A stretch of DNA of 64,000 bases. It comes from JBPESN01 sp051710625 (GTDB taxonomy: Bacteria; Pseudomonadota; Gammaproteobacteria; Enterobacterales; Enterobacteriaceae). This document shows, piece after piece, positions 1-9,697 of the stretch. Position 1 is the stretch's first letter, and the number at the start of each line of letters is the position of its first letter. The stretch lies in assembly GCF_051710625.1 (NCBI RefSeq), contig NZ_JBPESN010000002.1, positions 43,137 to 107,136 on the forward strand, written 5' to 3'. Both the position numbers and the translations under genes were made by a program. The notes beneath the pieces are model-generated. The model saw only the letters and a list, made by a program, of their open reading frames with translations, searched no databases and was not told where the DNA came from.

Positions 1-958
1 AGTTGATACTGTTCCGCGCTTTCGCCGGCGTCCCTCAACTTATGTTTAGCGGACAACGTCATGAGCGGCGCGGGGGTATAGCTTACGCCGAGCTCCACCG
101 CGGCCGGATTTGCGCGATAATTACCGCTATCGAAAAAATCTACCCGCTGGCCGAAATAGTGTTCGTATTTTACCGACGCGCCCAGCTGGCGATAAAACGG
201 CAGATATCCCTGGGTGGTGATAGCGTAGCCGCTGGTCATGCGTAGGAGCTCATCGTCGTCGTCATTGGCGACGTGCATACCGAACAGAGGGTAATAACAG
301 TTGGAGGACAGCGTCAGATAATCGCTGCGCGCTTCCGTACCGATGCTGCCGCAACGCAACCCATCCTGGCTAAGGTATTGATCATAAAATACGTTGTAGC
401 CCAGTAGCCAGCGCACGGCGTTCCAGCGTTGGCCGAGGCCCATATTGCCGACAACGCCGTCATCGACGCCCTGCAACCCAATTGTCTGTAGGTCAGACCG
501 CGCGTTTTCTGATCGACCAGCGGCAGCAATAACTGACCAGAACTGCCAGTAAAGCGACCGCGTTCATCCACGTCCAGGGTGACGGTCGTGTAGCCCAGAG
601 GGGACAGCAACGCTTCGCTCTTCTGCTGCAATCAGTCCAGCACGCGTTCCTTCGCCTCCCCCAGCAGATAACTGCGCCAGGTCTGATCGGTATTTTCATA
701 CTGGTTGACTTCCGCCATTTGTCACGCGAACGTCGCCAACTTCTTTTTCGTACCGCTTTCGTTTACACTTGCGCTCCCGAGATTGGGCAGCGATTGCTGC
801 TGGCTTAGCAACGCAGCGTCATTGTCCGGCTGGGTTACCCACGCGGCGGCGGGGAGCGAATAGAAGTAGGCATTACCCGCCAGGGTGCCTAAGAAAACTC
901 TCATAATGACAGGGGACATGACGGCGCGAAGCCGCCGGTTTGGTATAAAGACGTTCAT
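1..958 (-). pseudogene. ychO: ychO, inverse autotransporter (invasin/intimin-like), broken and cut by window edge
   Basis: Reading the minus strand from an ATG at 956-958 gives a signal-peptide-like start (MNVFIPNRRLR), then TWRSYLLGEAKERVLD, then a beta-domain with SSGQLLLPLVD, GYLPFYRQLGASVKYEHYFG and LGVSYTPAPLMTLSAKHKL. These are hallmarks of the inverse autotransporter barrel of invasin, intimin and YchO. The reading frame is broken by TGA codons near 722 and 632 and by a frameshift near 480, so no barrel can be made. In E. coli ychO lies next to chaC-chaB-chaA, as here, which supports the symbol. The C-terminal part lies beyond base 1. Family YchO proteins sit in the outer membrane and have been linked to adhesion or invasion; loss fits a symbiont. 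Confidence 0.85.
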
Positions 959-1184
959 GGCCCTCTCTGTTCGCCGCTGTGCCGCTGCGGCCGTTGCTTT
1001 GATAACCGGCAAGTTGCCGGACTGCCCACAAAGTAACCCGAGAACGCTTACTCTAACACATTTGAAATGGGCATAGACAGCAAGATGACTTACCATTATA
1101 AACTATAATAAATATACTGCTAAATATCTATATGTTTAGCCTGTCCGTTACCGTGTCTGATGCTTACAGCCCGGAGAAGGAAAA

Positions 1185-2465
1185 ATGACGCAACTGGAAA
1201 AGGAACGGTTTATCGGCCTGGAGTGGCTGCGCTTCCTGTTTGGCTGTTACGTTATGATTTATCATACCGCCCATCACTATCCGCAATTCAAGGCGGTGTT
1301 CGGGCTGAGCGGGCTGACCAATATAGGCTTTTTCGCCACCAACGCCTTTTTTGCCCTGTCCGGCTTTTTATTGGCTCACCTGTATGTACGCGGCCGCGGA
1401 CTGCGCGAACCGGCCAGCAATTTCTGGCGTAAACGGTTGTTCAATCTTTATCCCATTCACATTGTGGCGCTGCTGTCGTTCATGCTGGTCGTCACCCTCA
1501 TGAATGGCTGGCAATACCGCCCGAAGGCCCCGGTGCGACAATCTGATTTATGGTTTATGACACCAATGAAGTGCTGGGCCAGACCCACCCGGAACTGTTA
1601 CGCCATTACATGGATAATGTCCAGTTGGCGTTCAACAGCGTGCTGCAGCTCTTGATGCTGCAGGCGTGGAATCCCTATTTTCTGACGTTCAATGCGCCGC
1701 TTTGGTCGCTGTCGGCGCTATTTTTCTTTTACTTATTGTTCCCCTGGGCCGCGCCGCGGCTGATGAATGTGCGTAACCCCTGGCTCGGGATCTGCATGCT
1801 GGCCTATCTGCTGCCGCCGGTGTGGGTTATATCTGGCAGCAACAGTATGGCGTGCCGTATAACCGGACTGCTGCAGCGCCTGCCGCTGTTTCGCGTGCCG
1901 GAGTTTTTCGGCGGCATCCTGGCTTACGTTGTCTTTAAACGGGCACATCAGGCAGGGCAAATGCTATTGGCTAACGCGCGCCGTGCCATGGTTCTGTTTA
2001 TCGTGGCGTGTTTCCTGACGGCCACCGTGCTGTTTACCCACGTACCCAAATATTAATACTTCCTGTTGCATAACGGTCTGTTGCTGCCGTCGCAGTTCAT
2101 GCTTCTCTATCTGTGCGCGCTGGCACGTAACCCGGACAGTGCCTGGCTGCGCCACTGGTCACCCCGTCTTGGCGCGGCCTCGTTGTCCATGTTCGCCCTG
2201 CATGTGCCGCTGTACAATTTGTTCATGACAGTGAAACAGTTGGTGCGGGGCGCTCCCGGACAGTGCCTTAACCAGTGGAGCGACTGCGTGGCGACCGCCG
2301 CCGCCAATGTGTAGCTGTCGTTGACCGGCTATGCCTTGTTTGACTGTGTGTGTGCTGTTTTAGCAGCAATTTGTGGTGCGGGTCAGAAAACAGTTGGTGG
2401 CCCGCTTTATCACCCCCGCTACGGCGCCAGCCGGCAAAACAGCGATAAAAATCAGCGGATCCTGA
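1185..2465 (+). pseudogene. Acyltransferase-3 (OafA/YrhL-like) membrane protein, frameshifted
   Basis: ATG 1185 follows a good GGAGAAGG ribosome site. The N-terminus (FIGLEWLRFLFGCYVMIYH, then FFATNAFFALSGFLLAHLY) is the classic acyltransferase-3 start: R/H motif in helix 1 and the FFxLSGF motif. The frame shifts near 1550 (GWQYRP then DLWFMVYDTNEVLGQTHPEL), meets TAA at 2054-2056 and TAG near 2314, and the homologous end (QLVARFITPATAPAGK) finishes at TGA 2465. Ten or so hydrophobic segments can be traced across the pieces. Such enzymes O-acylate surface sugars; the substrate cannot be told. Clearly inactivated. Confidence 0.8.
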
Positions 2466-2633
2466 TTGCGCACGCAAAGACGCCCAATGGCAGCCCGAGA
2501 ACCCTACCGGAAGCAGAGGACGCGCGAGGGCGGCGGCGAAGACACGGCAGGGTCGCACGACAATGTCTGCGTTTGCGGCATGGACACCTGGGGCCGCTGC
2601 CCTGTGCGGCGGCATCTCTTATTTGGCGCGGAG

Positions 2634-3343
2634 CTATACCGCCAGCGGCGGTTCCTCTCGCGGCGTTTGGTTCACCGCAGCCCGCCCCTGAATCAGCTGG
2701 TGCACCTGCTTAACCAATTCCACCATACACTCATCCTGCATGCTGTAATTGTTAAGCTCTTGCTCCAGAGCGAAGAGATATTGGGCGTTGGTGCCAGGGG
2801 GGCCGCTGGCGCAGGCAATGAGCGGCGCGATAATCTGCGAGCGGGTATCCGCCTCGAAAAAGGGGTGGCAAGGATCTATGACGAAGACCAGTGCAGTGAC
2901 ACTGTCACCACTATCGAGCGTTAATTCACTCCAGGTGGGAATATATAGCAGCTGGTCAGCATTTCCCGCTTCCACAACAGCTCCAGCTCTTCATGCAGCC
3001 GCGCTTCGGGCAGCCGAAACGCCAGTCCCGTGGTCTGACCGCCCTCTTTTAACGCTAACATGCGTCCCGGCTGCGCCGTAGTACCGCGACCGGAGATAAG
3101 ACGCAAACAGAATGCGCGATGCCAGCCCGCGAGCCTGGCCTGACGCACTTCCTCCGCTTCAAAGATGGGGTTCCACATCAGCGACCCGTAGCCGAAAACC
3201 CACACCGGGCTATTATCCGGCCGACGCCTCAGCGTACACGCCAACGATGCCCGCCGTTGTTCCGGCGTCAACAGCAGCGATTCATCGATAATGCCGAAGG
3301 CCGTTTTACAATCCGCTTTCTGTAAAAAGTCTCGCGTTAATAC
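2634..3343 (-). pseudogene. chaC: chaC, glutathione-specific gamma-glutamylcyclotransferase, frameshifted
   Basis: The minus strand encodes TRDFLQKADCKTAFGIIDESLL, VWVFGYGSLMWNPIFE and GWHRAFCLRLISGRGT, matching ChaC with its YGSL substrate loop. After KREMLTSCYI the frame is lost because a TATATA run near 2946-2953 carries two extra bases; it resumes as PTWSELTLDSGDSVTALVFVIDP and ends at 2634. The expected start codon position (3341-3343) reads GTA rather than ATG or GTG, although AGGAGA lies about 10 bases upstream, so initiation may also be lost. The family cleaves glutathione to 5-oxoproline and Cys-Gly in the cytoplasm. It lies next to chaB and chaA as in E. coli. Confidence 0.85.
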
Positions 3344-3778
3344 TCGCTTACTTTCTCCTGTCCACCACTCTCAAACGCGGCGGCAAAGTTTTGCCGCCAA
3401 TGCGCAACGATATTCTTAAGTTCTATTGCTTATAATTAAATCACCAACAATATGACCATATGCGTTTCTAGCGCCGCAATCAAGTTTGAAGCGAGTCACA
3501 TTTAGAATAAAAATCGATAATGGCGCCCTTGTTGCCGCTGAGGACAGCCTAACAACGCCAACAGGAGCGAATAGCGCTGTCGCGCCAGGGGATCATCGCG
3601 CAGGCGGCTCATCCTGATGGCCCTAAGCGGTCGTCGTGGGCGGGCGGGTAAGCCATTTTCTTGCGGCTTGCTCATACCGCCGAGGCCTAAGACCGGGGCA
3701 AAACCACGGTCAGCCGCGGGATGTCGTAAGCGACAATTTGCGAGAGCTGGCCAAGCCCCTCTCCGCAGAGTCTATGCG
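3344..3778. other. chaC-chaB intergenic region, no gene seen
   Basis: 435 bases between the broken chaC and intact chaB, both on the minus strand. In E. coli the gap is short, so this stretch may be eroded or inserted sequence. AT-rich around 3420-3510. No convincing protein match on either strand. Confidence 0.5.
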
Positions 3779-4030
3779 TTATTGTTTCGCCCCTGAAGCG
3801 GCTTTTTTGGGGTGCCAGCGATCGTCATCCCCTTTCTGGTATTTATGTTTCACGGCCGCCCAGGCCACTTTGTGCGCTGCTTCCTCGCGCGATTCGTGGC
3901 CGCAGCGCTCGGCGGCGTCCTTATACTGATCCCAGGAGCTGTTGAAGGCTTCGCGATAAATATCTTGCGCGTGCTTGGGCAAGACACCGGGAACGCTGTC
4001 CGGCAAAGACGAATTGGATTGATAGGGCAT
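3779..4030 (-). CDS. chaB: ChaB, putative cation transport regulator
   Basis: 83 codons from ATG 4028-4030, preceded by a strong AGGAGG at the right spacing. The product (MPYQSNSSLPDSVPGVLPKH, then HAQDIYREAFNSSWDQYKDAAERCGHESREEAAHKVAWAAVKHKY and GDDDRW) aligns along its whole length with E. coli ChaB (76 residues), with a short extra C-terminal tail. ChaB is a small acidic/basic cytoplasmic protein proposed to act on the ChaA Na+(Ca2+)/H+ antiporter. It is divergent from chaA, which is broken here, so the protein now lacks its suggested partner. It is the only intact gene of the cha locus. Confidence 0.9.
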   Translation of the reverse strand: MPYQSNSSLPDSVPGVLPKHAQDIYREAFNSSWDQYKDAAERCGHESREEAAHKVAWAAVKHKYQKGDDDRWHPKKAASGAKQ

Positions 4031-4512
4031 ACAGCCTCCTTGATATACATTGGCATCATTCAGTATAGGCGCCGAGTCTCCGTTTGTCGGCGGGTACAAC
4101 GCTATTGATGCCTCAGTCAGTGCTCCCTCATTGACGCCCTGCGCTGTCGCCGAGCAGTGCATTGCGCGTTTTGCCCCGCAAGCAAATTTTTTTAATTGCC
4201 CCACCTTTATTTCATTTATCAGATGTTAAAACGCGTCTTATCTGGCGAGATAGTGCCAGTATTTATCACTAATAAAGAAAAAATTGGAAAATCACCTTGC
4301 AATCAATGGTATGCCAACGGCTATTCTTTTATAATAAAAGTTATGGCCATCTTACGCATTTTATGAGTCTAAACGTTAATTTATGCAAATATCACTCTGA
4401 CCCGATTGGCTTTATGTTAAACTTATTGCGGCCGGTAATGGTCACCGGTACGCGCTCGTGGCGGCATCGCGGGCAGGACAACCCGCGTTTTATCCAGGAG
4501 AGAGCGTCAACC
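4031..4512. other. chaB/chaA divergent regulatory region
   Basis: 482 bases between the divergent chaB and chaA starts. It is AT-rich near 4250-4440 and holds a small inverted repeat (CTGGC...GCCAG, about 4243-4260) and another (CCGGT...ACCGG, about 4432-4448). Promoters for both genes are expected here, but I cannot pick convincing -35/-10 pairs. No coding signal seen. Confidence 0.4.
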
Positions 4513-5611
4513 ATGACGTCTGCCAACTCCCGCGGTTAAGAACCCGCCATAAAGAATATAGCCTGCTTTTTCCTCTGGCCGCGCGCGGCGTGCTCAGCCT
4601 CTGGGGCACCGCTACAGGATTAGGTGCACTGGTGGTGGTCAATCTGCTGGCGTTGCTCGGTATTCTGATCAGCACCTTCAACGTGGTGCACCACGCCGAC
4701 GTGCTGGCGCATCGCCTGGGCAAACCCCTCGTTTCGTTGATACTTACCCTGTCCGTGGTCATTCTAGAGTCAGCCTCATCTCGGTGCTGATGGCCACCGG
4801 CACTGCCGCGCCGGCGCTGACGCGCGACACGCTGTATTCGGTCATCATGATCGTGACGAAGGGCCTGGTGAGTTTCTCGTTGCTGCTGGGCGGCAGTAAA
4901 TTTGCTACCCAGTCGCTCAATCTGGCGGGTATCAAACAATATCTGATGGCGATCATGCCGCTGGCGGTTATCGTGCTGGTTTTTCCCGCCGCGCTGCCGG
5001 GGGGGGGGGGGATTTTACCGTCGCGCAAATGTTAATTGCTGACGCTGTCTCCGCCGCCATGTACTGAGTTTTTTTGCTGATCCAGACGCGCACGCACCAG
5101 AAATGGTTTATCTATGAGCATGAGGACGAAGACGGTGAGGATCCGCACGGCAAACCCTCTGCCCATGGGTCGTTGTGGCACGACGCGTGGCTCATCATTC
5201 ACCTTATCGCGGTGGTCGCGCTAATCAAAGTTAATGCCGCTCCGCTCGATCATTTGCTGACCGCTATCAATGCGCCGAAGCAGGTGACTGGCTTCCTGGT
5301 AACGCTGCTGATCCTGTCTCCCGAAGGCCTGGGCACCATTCGCGCCGTGTTGGCCAATCAGGTCCAGCGGGCGATGAATCTATTTTTTGGTTCGATTCTG
5401 GCGACCATTTCCCTGACGGTGCCGACGGTGACGCTTATCGCCATTTTCACCGGCAATCAGCTGACGTTCGGTTTGTCGCTGCCGCAAATCGTGGTCATGT
5501 TAAGCGCGCTGATAGTGTGCCAGGTCTCTCTCCACTGGCCGCACCAATGTGCTGAACGGTGCCGCCCATCTGGCGCTGTTTGTCGCTTATTTGATGACCA
5601 TTATGCTGTAA
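4513..5611 (+). pseudogene. chaA: chaA, Ca2+(Na+)/H+ antiporter, multiply frameshifted
   Basis: Starts with ATG 4513 (MTSANSRG) after an AGGAGAG ribosome site, then shifts into RTRHKEYSLLFPLAARGVLSLWG. Further pieces read VVHHADVLAHRLGKPLVSL, MATGTAAPALTRDTLYSVIMIV, GIKQYLMAIMPLAVIVLVF, FIYEHEDEDGEDPHGKPSAHGSLWH, GFLVTLLILSPEGLGTIRAVL and GRTNVLNGAAHLALFVAYLMTIML, ending at TAA 5611. Together they cover the whole of E. coli ChaA, including the acidic loop and the repeated antiporter helix motifs. Lesions: frameshifts near 4535, 4775, the 13-G run at 4999-5011 and about 5530, plus TGA near 5066. The antiporter exports Ca2+ and Na+ at alkaline pH; it is non-functional here. Confidence 0.92.
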
Positions 5612-5785
5612 GCCACGCTCACCGCCCTCGTTTGCGACGCTTTCAGCGTCGCCCTAATGCGGTGCTGGTTTACTTTTCTCCTCTTGCTTTGATTTGGCGC
5701 TGGTTTTTTTACTGCCGCTCGGGGTATGGTAGGAGTTCATCTCAACGGCCGGCCGCCGTTTTTCCTGCTTTGGTTTAGTGAGTTA

Positions 5786-6728
5786 ATGAGGACGCATTTT
5801 TTCTCCGGCGTACGCCCTTTCAGCGCGCTTGATGCGTGCTGGAAGCAGCGATACACCTCGCAACGCCTGCTCAAAGATATCATCGCCGGCATCACCGTCG
5901 GCATTATCGCCATCCCGCTGGCAATCGCCAGTGCCATCGCCAGCGGGATGGCGCCGCAATACGGTCTGTATACCTCCGCCGGCGCGGGGATCGCGATCGC
6001 ACTTTGCGGCGGCTCGCGGTTCAGCGGGTCGGGTCCGACCGCTGCTTTTGTGGTAATCCTCTACCCGGTATCGCAGCAATTCAGGTTGGCGGGGCTGCTG
6101 ATTGCCACACTCATGTCCGGATTACTGCTGATTATCATGGGGCTGGCGCGTCTTAACCGCTTGATTGAATTTATTCCGCTGCCGGTCACGCTGGGCTTTG
6201 CCTCAGGTATCGCCATTACTATCGGCACCATGCAGATCAAAGATTTCTTTGATCTGCATACCGCCCCGCTGCCGGAACATTATCTTGGCAAAGTGGCGGG
6301 CCTCCTCTCGGCGCTGCCCACGTTTACTGTTGCCGATACGCTGGTGGGTATTGTGACGCTTGGGGTACTGATTTACTGGCCGCGGCTGGGCATCCGCCTG
6401 CCGCCGCATTTGCCGGCATTGCTGGCGGGCGTTGCGGTGATGGGCGTACTGTGGGGCGCTGGGTTTGCCGGCGACGCGGGTGGTACGCGTCAACGGGCCG
6501 CTGTTCTTTGCTGCCGCCGAGCGTATCTTTGCCGAGCTCAGTGCGCTAACGCCCGAGGATAAATACCTCATCTTGCAATGGGATGCAGTGCCGATGCTGG
6601 ATGCCGGCGGACTGCAGGCCTTTATGCAGTTCTGCGACAGGCTGCTCGCGGGCCAGCATGTGCTGGTGACCGATATTCCGTTTCAGCCGTTAAAAACGCT
6701 GGCTGCCCGGCTCGGCAAGGGCCAATAA
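5786..6728 (+). pseudogene. dauA: dauA (ychM), SLC26/SulP C4-dicarboxylate transporter, internal deletion
   Basis: ATG 5786 starts FFSGVRPFSALDACWKQRYT, then GITVGIIAIPLAIASAIASG, GGSRFSGSGPTAAFVVILYP and GFASGIAITIGTMQIKDFFDL, matching the N-terminal transmembrane half of DauA. At about 6465 the sequence jumps, out of frame, to the C-terminal STAS domain (VVRVNGPLFFAAAERIFAEL, WDAVPMLDAGGLQAFMQF), losing roughly 200 residues that hold the rest of the membrane core. The last 20-25 STAS residues are also missing. The E. coli protein is 559 residues; it imports succinate and other C4-dicarboxylates at acid pH. In E. coli dauA lies between prs and ychH; here it lies between chaA and kdsA. Confidence 0.9.
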
Positions 6729-6809
6729 TGCCGCCCTTAGACGGGCACGGGGGTAAAGGAGGGCATCACGTGGGACTCACACGCCATAGTGGACGCGGGA
6801 TTAAAGAAG

Positions 6810-6857
6810 GCAGCCGCAATGCACGCGCCCTAACGGGCGCGTGCATTGAGCGGCTGC
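6810..6857. repeat. Long perfect hairpin between dauA and kdsA
   Basis: A 13-bp perfect stem (6818-6830 with 6835-6847) has a 4-base loop TAAC. It continues, across a 2-base GA bulge on one side, into a second 8-bp stem (6810-6817 GCAGCCGC with 6850-6857 GCGGCTGC). No U-tract follows on either strand. It lies between the convergent 3' ends of dauA and kdsA, so a bidirectional terminator or a REP/BIME-like element are the obvious choices. Confidence 0.75.
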
Positions 6858-6884
6858 GTACGGAGGTTTTACTGGCCCGATGAC

Positions 6885-6906
6885 CGGCAGGGGACTTTCC
6901 CTGCCG
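6885..6906 (-). terminator. Hairpin just downstream of kdsA
   Basis: Stem CGGCAGGG (6885-6892) pairs with CCCTGCCG (6899-6906) around a 6-base loop, 16 bases beyond the kdsA stop. There is no T-run on the minus-strand side, so this is a weak or mRNA-stabilising terminator at best. Confidence 0.4.
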
Positions 6907-6922
6907 ATGCGTTCTGCCGGCG

Positions 6923-7777
6923 TTAGTGGCCGGTATCAAGTTCGGGGAAGGATTTCACCAATTCATCAATCGCTTTCATCTGGCGCAAGAACGGCTCCAG
7001 TTTGGCAAGCGGCAAGGCCGCAGGGCCATCGCATTTGGCATTCGCCGGGTCCGGATGCGCTTCAATGAACAGGCCGGCGATACCGACCGCCATACCGGCG
7101 CGGGCCAATTCGCTCACCTGTGCGCGGCGCCCGCCGGAGGCGGCGCCAAACGGGTCACGAGTCTGCAGGGAATGCGTCACATCAAAAATCACCGGACAGC
7201 CGCTGGAAACCTGTTTCATCACATTAAAGCCGAGCATGTCCACGACCAGATTGTCATAGCCGAAATTGCTGCCGCGATCGCATAAGATCACCTGATGGTT
7301 GCCGGCTTCCCGGAACTTGTCGACGATATTACCGACCTGCCCCGGGCTGATGAACTGCGGTTTTTTTACGTTGATCACCGCGCCGGTGCGGGCCATGGCC
7401 TCCACCAGATCGGTCTGGCGGGCAAGGAATGCCGGCAATTGAATCACATCCACCACGTTCGCCACGCTTTGCGCCTCGTCGGCTTCGTGCACATCGGTTA
7501 TTACCTTCACGCCAAACTGCGCTTTCAGCTCGGCGAAGATCTTCATCCCCTCGTCCAGACCCGGTCCACGATAGGAATGGATAGAGGAACGGTTGGCTTT
7601 ATCAAACGAGGCCTTGAACACGTAGGGAATGCCCAGTTTCTCCGTCACGGTGACATAGTGTTCGCAGATGCGCATCGCCAAATCGCGCGACTCCAACACA
7701 TTCATGCCGCCAAACAGCACGAAGGGCAGATCGTTCGCTACCTGGATGTCGCCAATATTGACCACCAAATGTCTCAT
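6923..7777 (-). CDS. kdsA: KdsA, 3-deoxy-D-manno-octulosonate 8-phosphate synthase
   Basis: 284 codons, the same length as E. coli KdsA. The enzyme condenses phosphoenolpyruvate with D-arabinose 5-phosphate to make KDO-8-phosphate for the lipopolysaccharide inner core. Recognisable blocks are FVLFGGMNVLESRDLAMRIC, VFKASFDKANRSSIHSYRGP, VINVKKPQFISPGQ, CDRGSNFGYDNLVVDM and IFDVTHSLQTRDPFGAASGG, with GLFIEAHPDP and AKCDGPAALPL near the end. The intact frame indicates that LPS core synthesis is retained. It is the last gene of the hemA-prfA-prmC-sirB-kdsA operon, 94 bases after the broken sirB1, and is followed by hairpins. Confidence 0.97.
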   Translation of the reverse strand: MRHLVVNIGDIQVANDLPFVLFGGMNVLESRDLAMRICEHYVTVTEKLGIPYVFKASFDKANRSSIHSYRGPGLDEGMKIFAELKAQFGVKVITDVHEADEAQSVANVVDVIQLPAFLARQTDLVEAMARTGAVINVKKPQFISPGQVGNIVDKFREAGNHQVILCDRGSNFGYDNLVVDMLGFNVMKQVSSGCPVIFDVTHSLQTRDPFGAASGGRRAQVSELARAGMAVGIAGLFIEAHPDPANAKCDGPAALPLAKLEPFLRQMKAIDELVKSFPELDTGH

Positions 7778-7871
7778 GCTTCACCTTTTTGATTAAAATT
7801 GTCCGGCAACCGGCGGCAAACACCGCCGCCGGTCAATGTAGGGTAACCGATTTTTGCTCGATGGAGCGAAT

Positions 7872-8644
7872 CTAAACCTTAATCATTTCGCTGACCGGAT
7901 CTTCCGGGCATTGCTCGACAAAGTAATTTAAATCGTTGAGCGCCACGTGGTCCCACTCCAGCTCGACATAAATCAGGCCGCGATCGCGGATTTCGTAGGG
8001 ATGCGCAGGGTCAAATTCCAGCATAGCCGCGCTGGCGCGCAACGCCAGCTCCATTTGCTTTTCGGCCATCAGCGCGCCTTTCAGGGTATCGAGCAATTTG
8101 CGCACCACGGTATTATTATCCGCTTCTTCCAGATCGTCTTCAGCAAGCTGCACCCCCTCGCCGACATTACCCCGCAGTCAGATATCCATTGTATGCGCAT
8201 TTAGCGGGTCACCATTGATGGGATTTATCAGCCACATATCGCCGTCCAGCCAGTCGGCTCGCAGGATCATCTGCGTCGGGAAAATCACCGGCATCAAGGG
8301 GATCCCCAGCACCTGGGCGATATGCAGCAAAATAATCCCCAGTGATGCGAGCAGCCCCTGACGGCGGTCCAATACCGTATCCAGCCAAAGTGCATCCGGA
8401 CAGACGGTAAACGCCGCCGACGCCGTTAAAGCCCCCAGGTGCGGTAAAACAGCTCGATCAGCAGGTCGAGCTGATCATCCTGCGCCAGGTCGGCGGGAAT
8501 ACGGCGCCGTGCTTCTTCCGTCAGGCTTTGTAACCGGGCGCGGACGCTTTCGACGGCAAAATTGGGCCGAATGGCCTGGGTAACGCGCGGCATTCCCTCG
8601 CTTAACGGATGCTGGTTATATTCAAAATCGGCAATCGTACTCAT
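7872..8644 (-). pseudogene. sirB1: sirB1 (ychA), transglutaminase-like/TPR protein, frameshifted
   Basis: From ATG 8642-8644 the minus strand reads STIADFEYNQHPLSEG and LLIELFYRTWGL, then stops. A shifted frame gives LLHIAQVLGIPLMPVIFPTQ and ILRADWLDGDMWLINPINGD, then TGA, and a final piece reads DLEEADNNTVVRKLLDTLKG, PYEIRDRGLIYVELEWDHVAL and FVEQCPEDPVSEMIKV. These are the successive parts of E. coli SirB1 (269 residues): N-terminal transglutaminase-like core and C-terminal tetratricopeptide segment. At least one frameshift near 8430 and a stop near 8180 inactivate it. Function in E. coli is poorly defined. It sits inside an otherwise essential operon. Confidence 0.9.
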
Positions 8645-8848
8645 AATGGTCCTGTTAACAGGGTGAGTCTGATAAGCGCCGGCGATGCAGCCGGCGTGAC
8701 AAACAAATGGCACCCGGGAACAAGCTGCGGTAAAACATGGCCCGGACGGGCAGACCGCGGGGAAACTGCTGGCAGATGCGACCATTCCTGGTCCTCAATC
8801 ATCCCGTTGTCGCTCATCGCGCACGCATTTCCTCTCCCTTGACGTCGG
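8645..8848 (-). other. Gap where sirB2 is expected; no clear gene
   Basis: In E. coli sirB2 (about 130 codons, membrane protein) lies between prmC and sirB1. Here only about 200 bases remain and no frame gives the hydrophobic SirB2 pattern. A short stretch (near 8650-8720) could be a scrambled C-terminus, but I cannot support it. Deletion of sirB2 is inferred from synteny alone. Confidence 0.4.
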
Positions 8849-9697
8849 TCACGTTTGCGCGGGCGACCATTGTCCGTGGCTGACGCGCTCATTGTCGCCA
8901 TAATCGCGCAGCGTGGCTATCTGACCAAAACCGGCATCCGCGAGCAGGCCGCGCACGGCTGCCCCCTGGCGCCAGCCGTGCTCTAACACCAGCCAACCGC
9001 CAGGTTCCAAATAGGCCTGCGCCCCGCGGCACATTGCCGCCAGATCCTGGAGCCCATCCTCCCCCGCCACCAGGGCGCTGCGTGGCTCGAAGCGTACGTC
9101 GCCCTGCGTGAGATGGGGATCATCCGCCTCAATATAAGGCGGATTACTCACAATAAGACGATAGCGTTGCGCCTGCAATGGTTTAAACCAGGCACCTTCG
9201 AGGAACTGCACATTTTCCAGCCCTAGGCGCGCGGCGTTAGCGCGGGCGAGCGCCACGGCGCCGGGCAGGCGATCGATACCGGTTATCCGCCACTCGGGCC
9301 GCTCCGAGGCTAGCGCCAGCGCGATGGCGCCGCTGCCGGTACCCAAATCCAGCACCTCGGCGTGGCAGGGCGACAGCAGACCCAGGGCGCGCTGAACCAG
9401 ACATTCGGTGTCGGGGCGCGGAATCAGCGTGTCAGCCGACACGCGCAGCGGCAAAGACCAGAACTCACGCTCGCCGGTCAAATAGGCCACGGGTTCGCCC
9501 CGTTCCCGCCGCACTAATAGCGCCTCAAGCGTAGCCTGCTGCGCATCCGTCAGCGGGGTCTCCCCGAAAGCTAGCAGACGGGTGCGCGGCGCGCCGGTCA
9601 CCTGCGCCAGCAGAATTTCGGCATCGCGCCTGGCGCTGGGACTCAGAGCCGCGCGCAGCCGGGACACGGCCTGAGCCAGCCATTGCTGCCAGGTCAT
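8849..9697 (-). CDS. prmC: PrmC (HemK), release factor glutamine methyltransferase
   Basis: 282 codons (E. coli 277). The enzyme methylates the glutamine of the GGQ motif of RF1 and RF2 using S-adenosylmethionine. Evidence: N-terminal helical domain (MTWQQWLAQAVSRLRAAL), SAM site VLDLGTGSGAIALALASERP, and the catalytic NPPY motif in LIVSNPPYIEADDPHL, followed by PRSALVAGEDGLQDL. It overlaps the prfA stop (ATGA type, shared base 9697), so the modifying enzyme is translated with its substrate. Codon use and frame are intact. Confidence 0.97.
   Translation of the reverse strand: MTWQQWLAQAVSRLRAALSPSARRDAEILLAQVTGAPRTRLLAFGETPLTDAQQATLEALLVRRERGEPVAYLTGEREFWSLPLRVSADTLIPRPDTECLVQRALGLLSPCHAEVLDLGTGSGAIALALASERPEWRITGIDRLPGAVALARANAARLGLENVQFLEGAWFKPLQAQRYRLIVSNPPYIEADDPHLTQGDVRFEPRSALVAGEDGLQDLAAMCRGAQAYLEPGGWLVLEHGWRQGAAVRGLLADAGFGQIATLRDYGDNERVSHGQWSPAQT

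Noticed and set aside
7295..7792. 165-codon frame on the plus strand opposite kdsA
   Set aside because: Pure shadow of the kdsA coding strand; no ribosome site, no homology seen.
8645..8848. Possible C-terminal remnant of sirB2
   Set aside because: Only a vague resemblance over a dozen residues; not enough to call a pseudogene.
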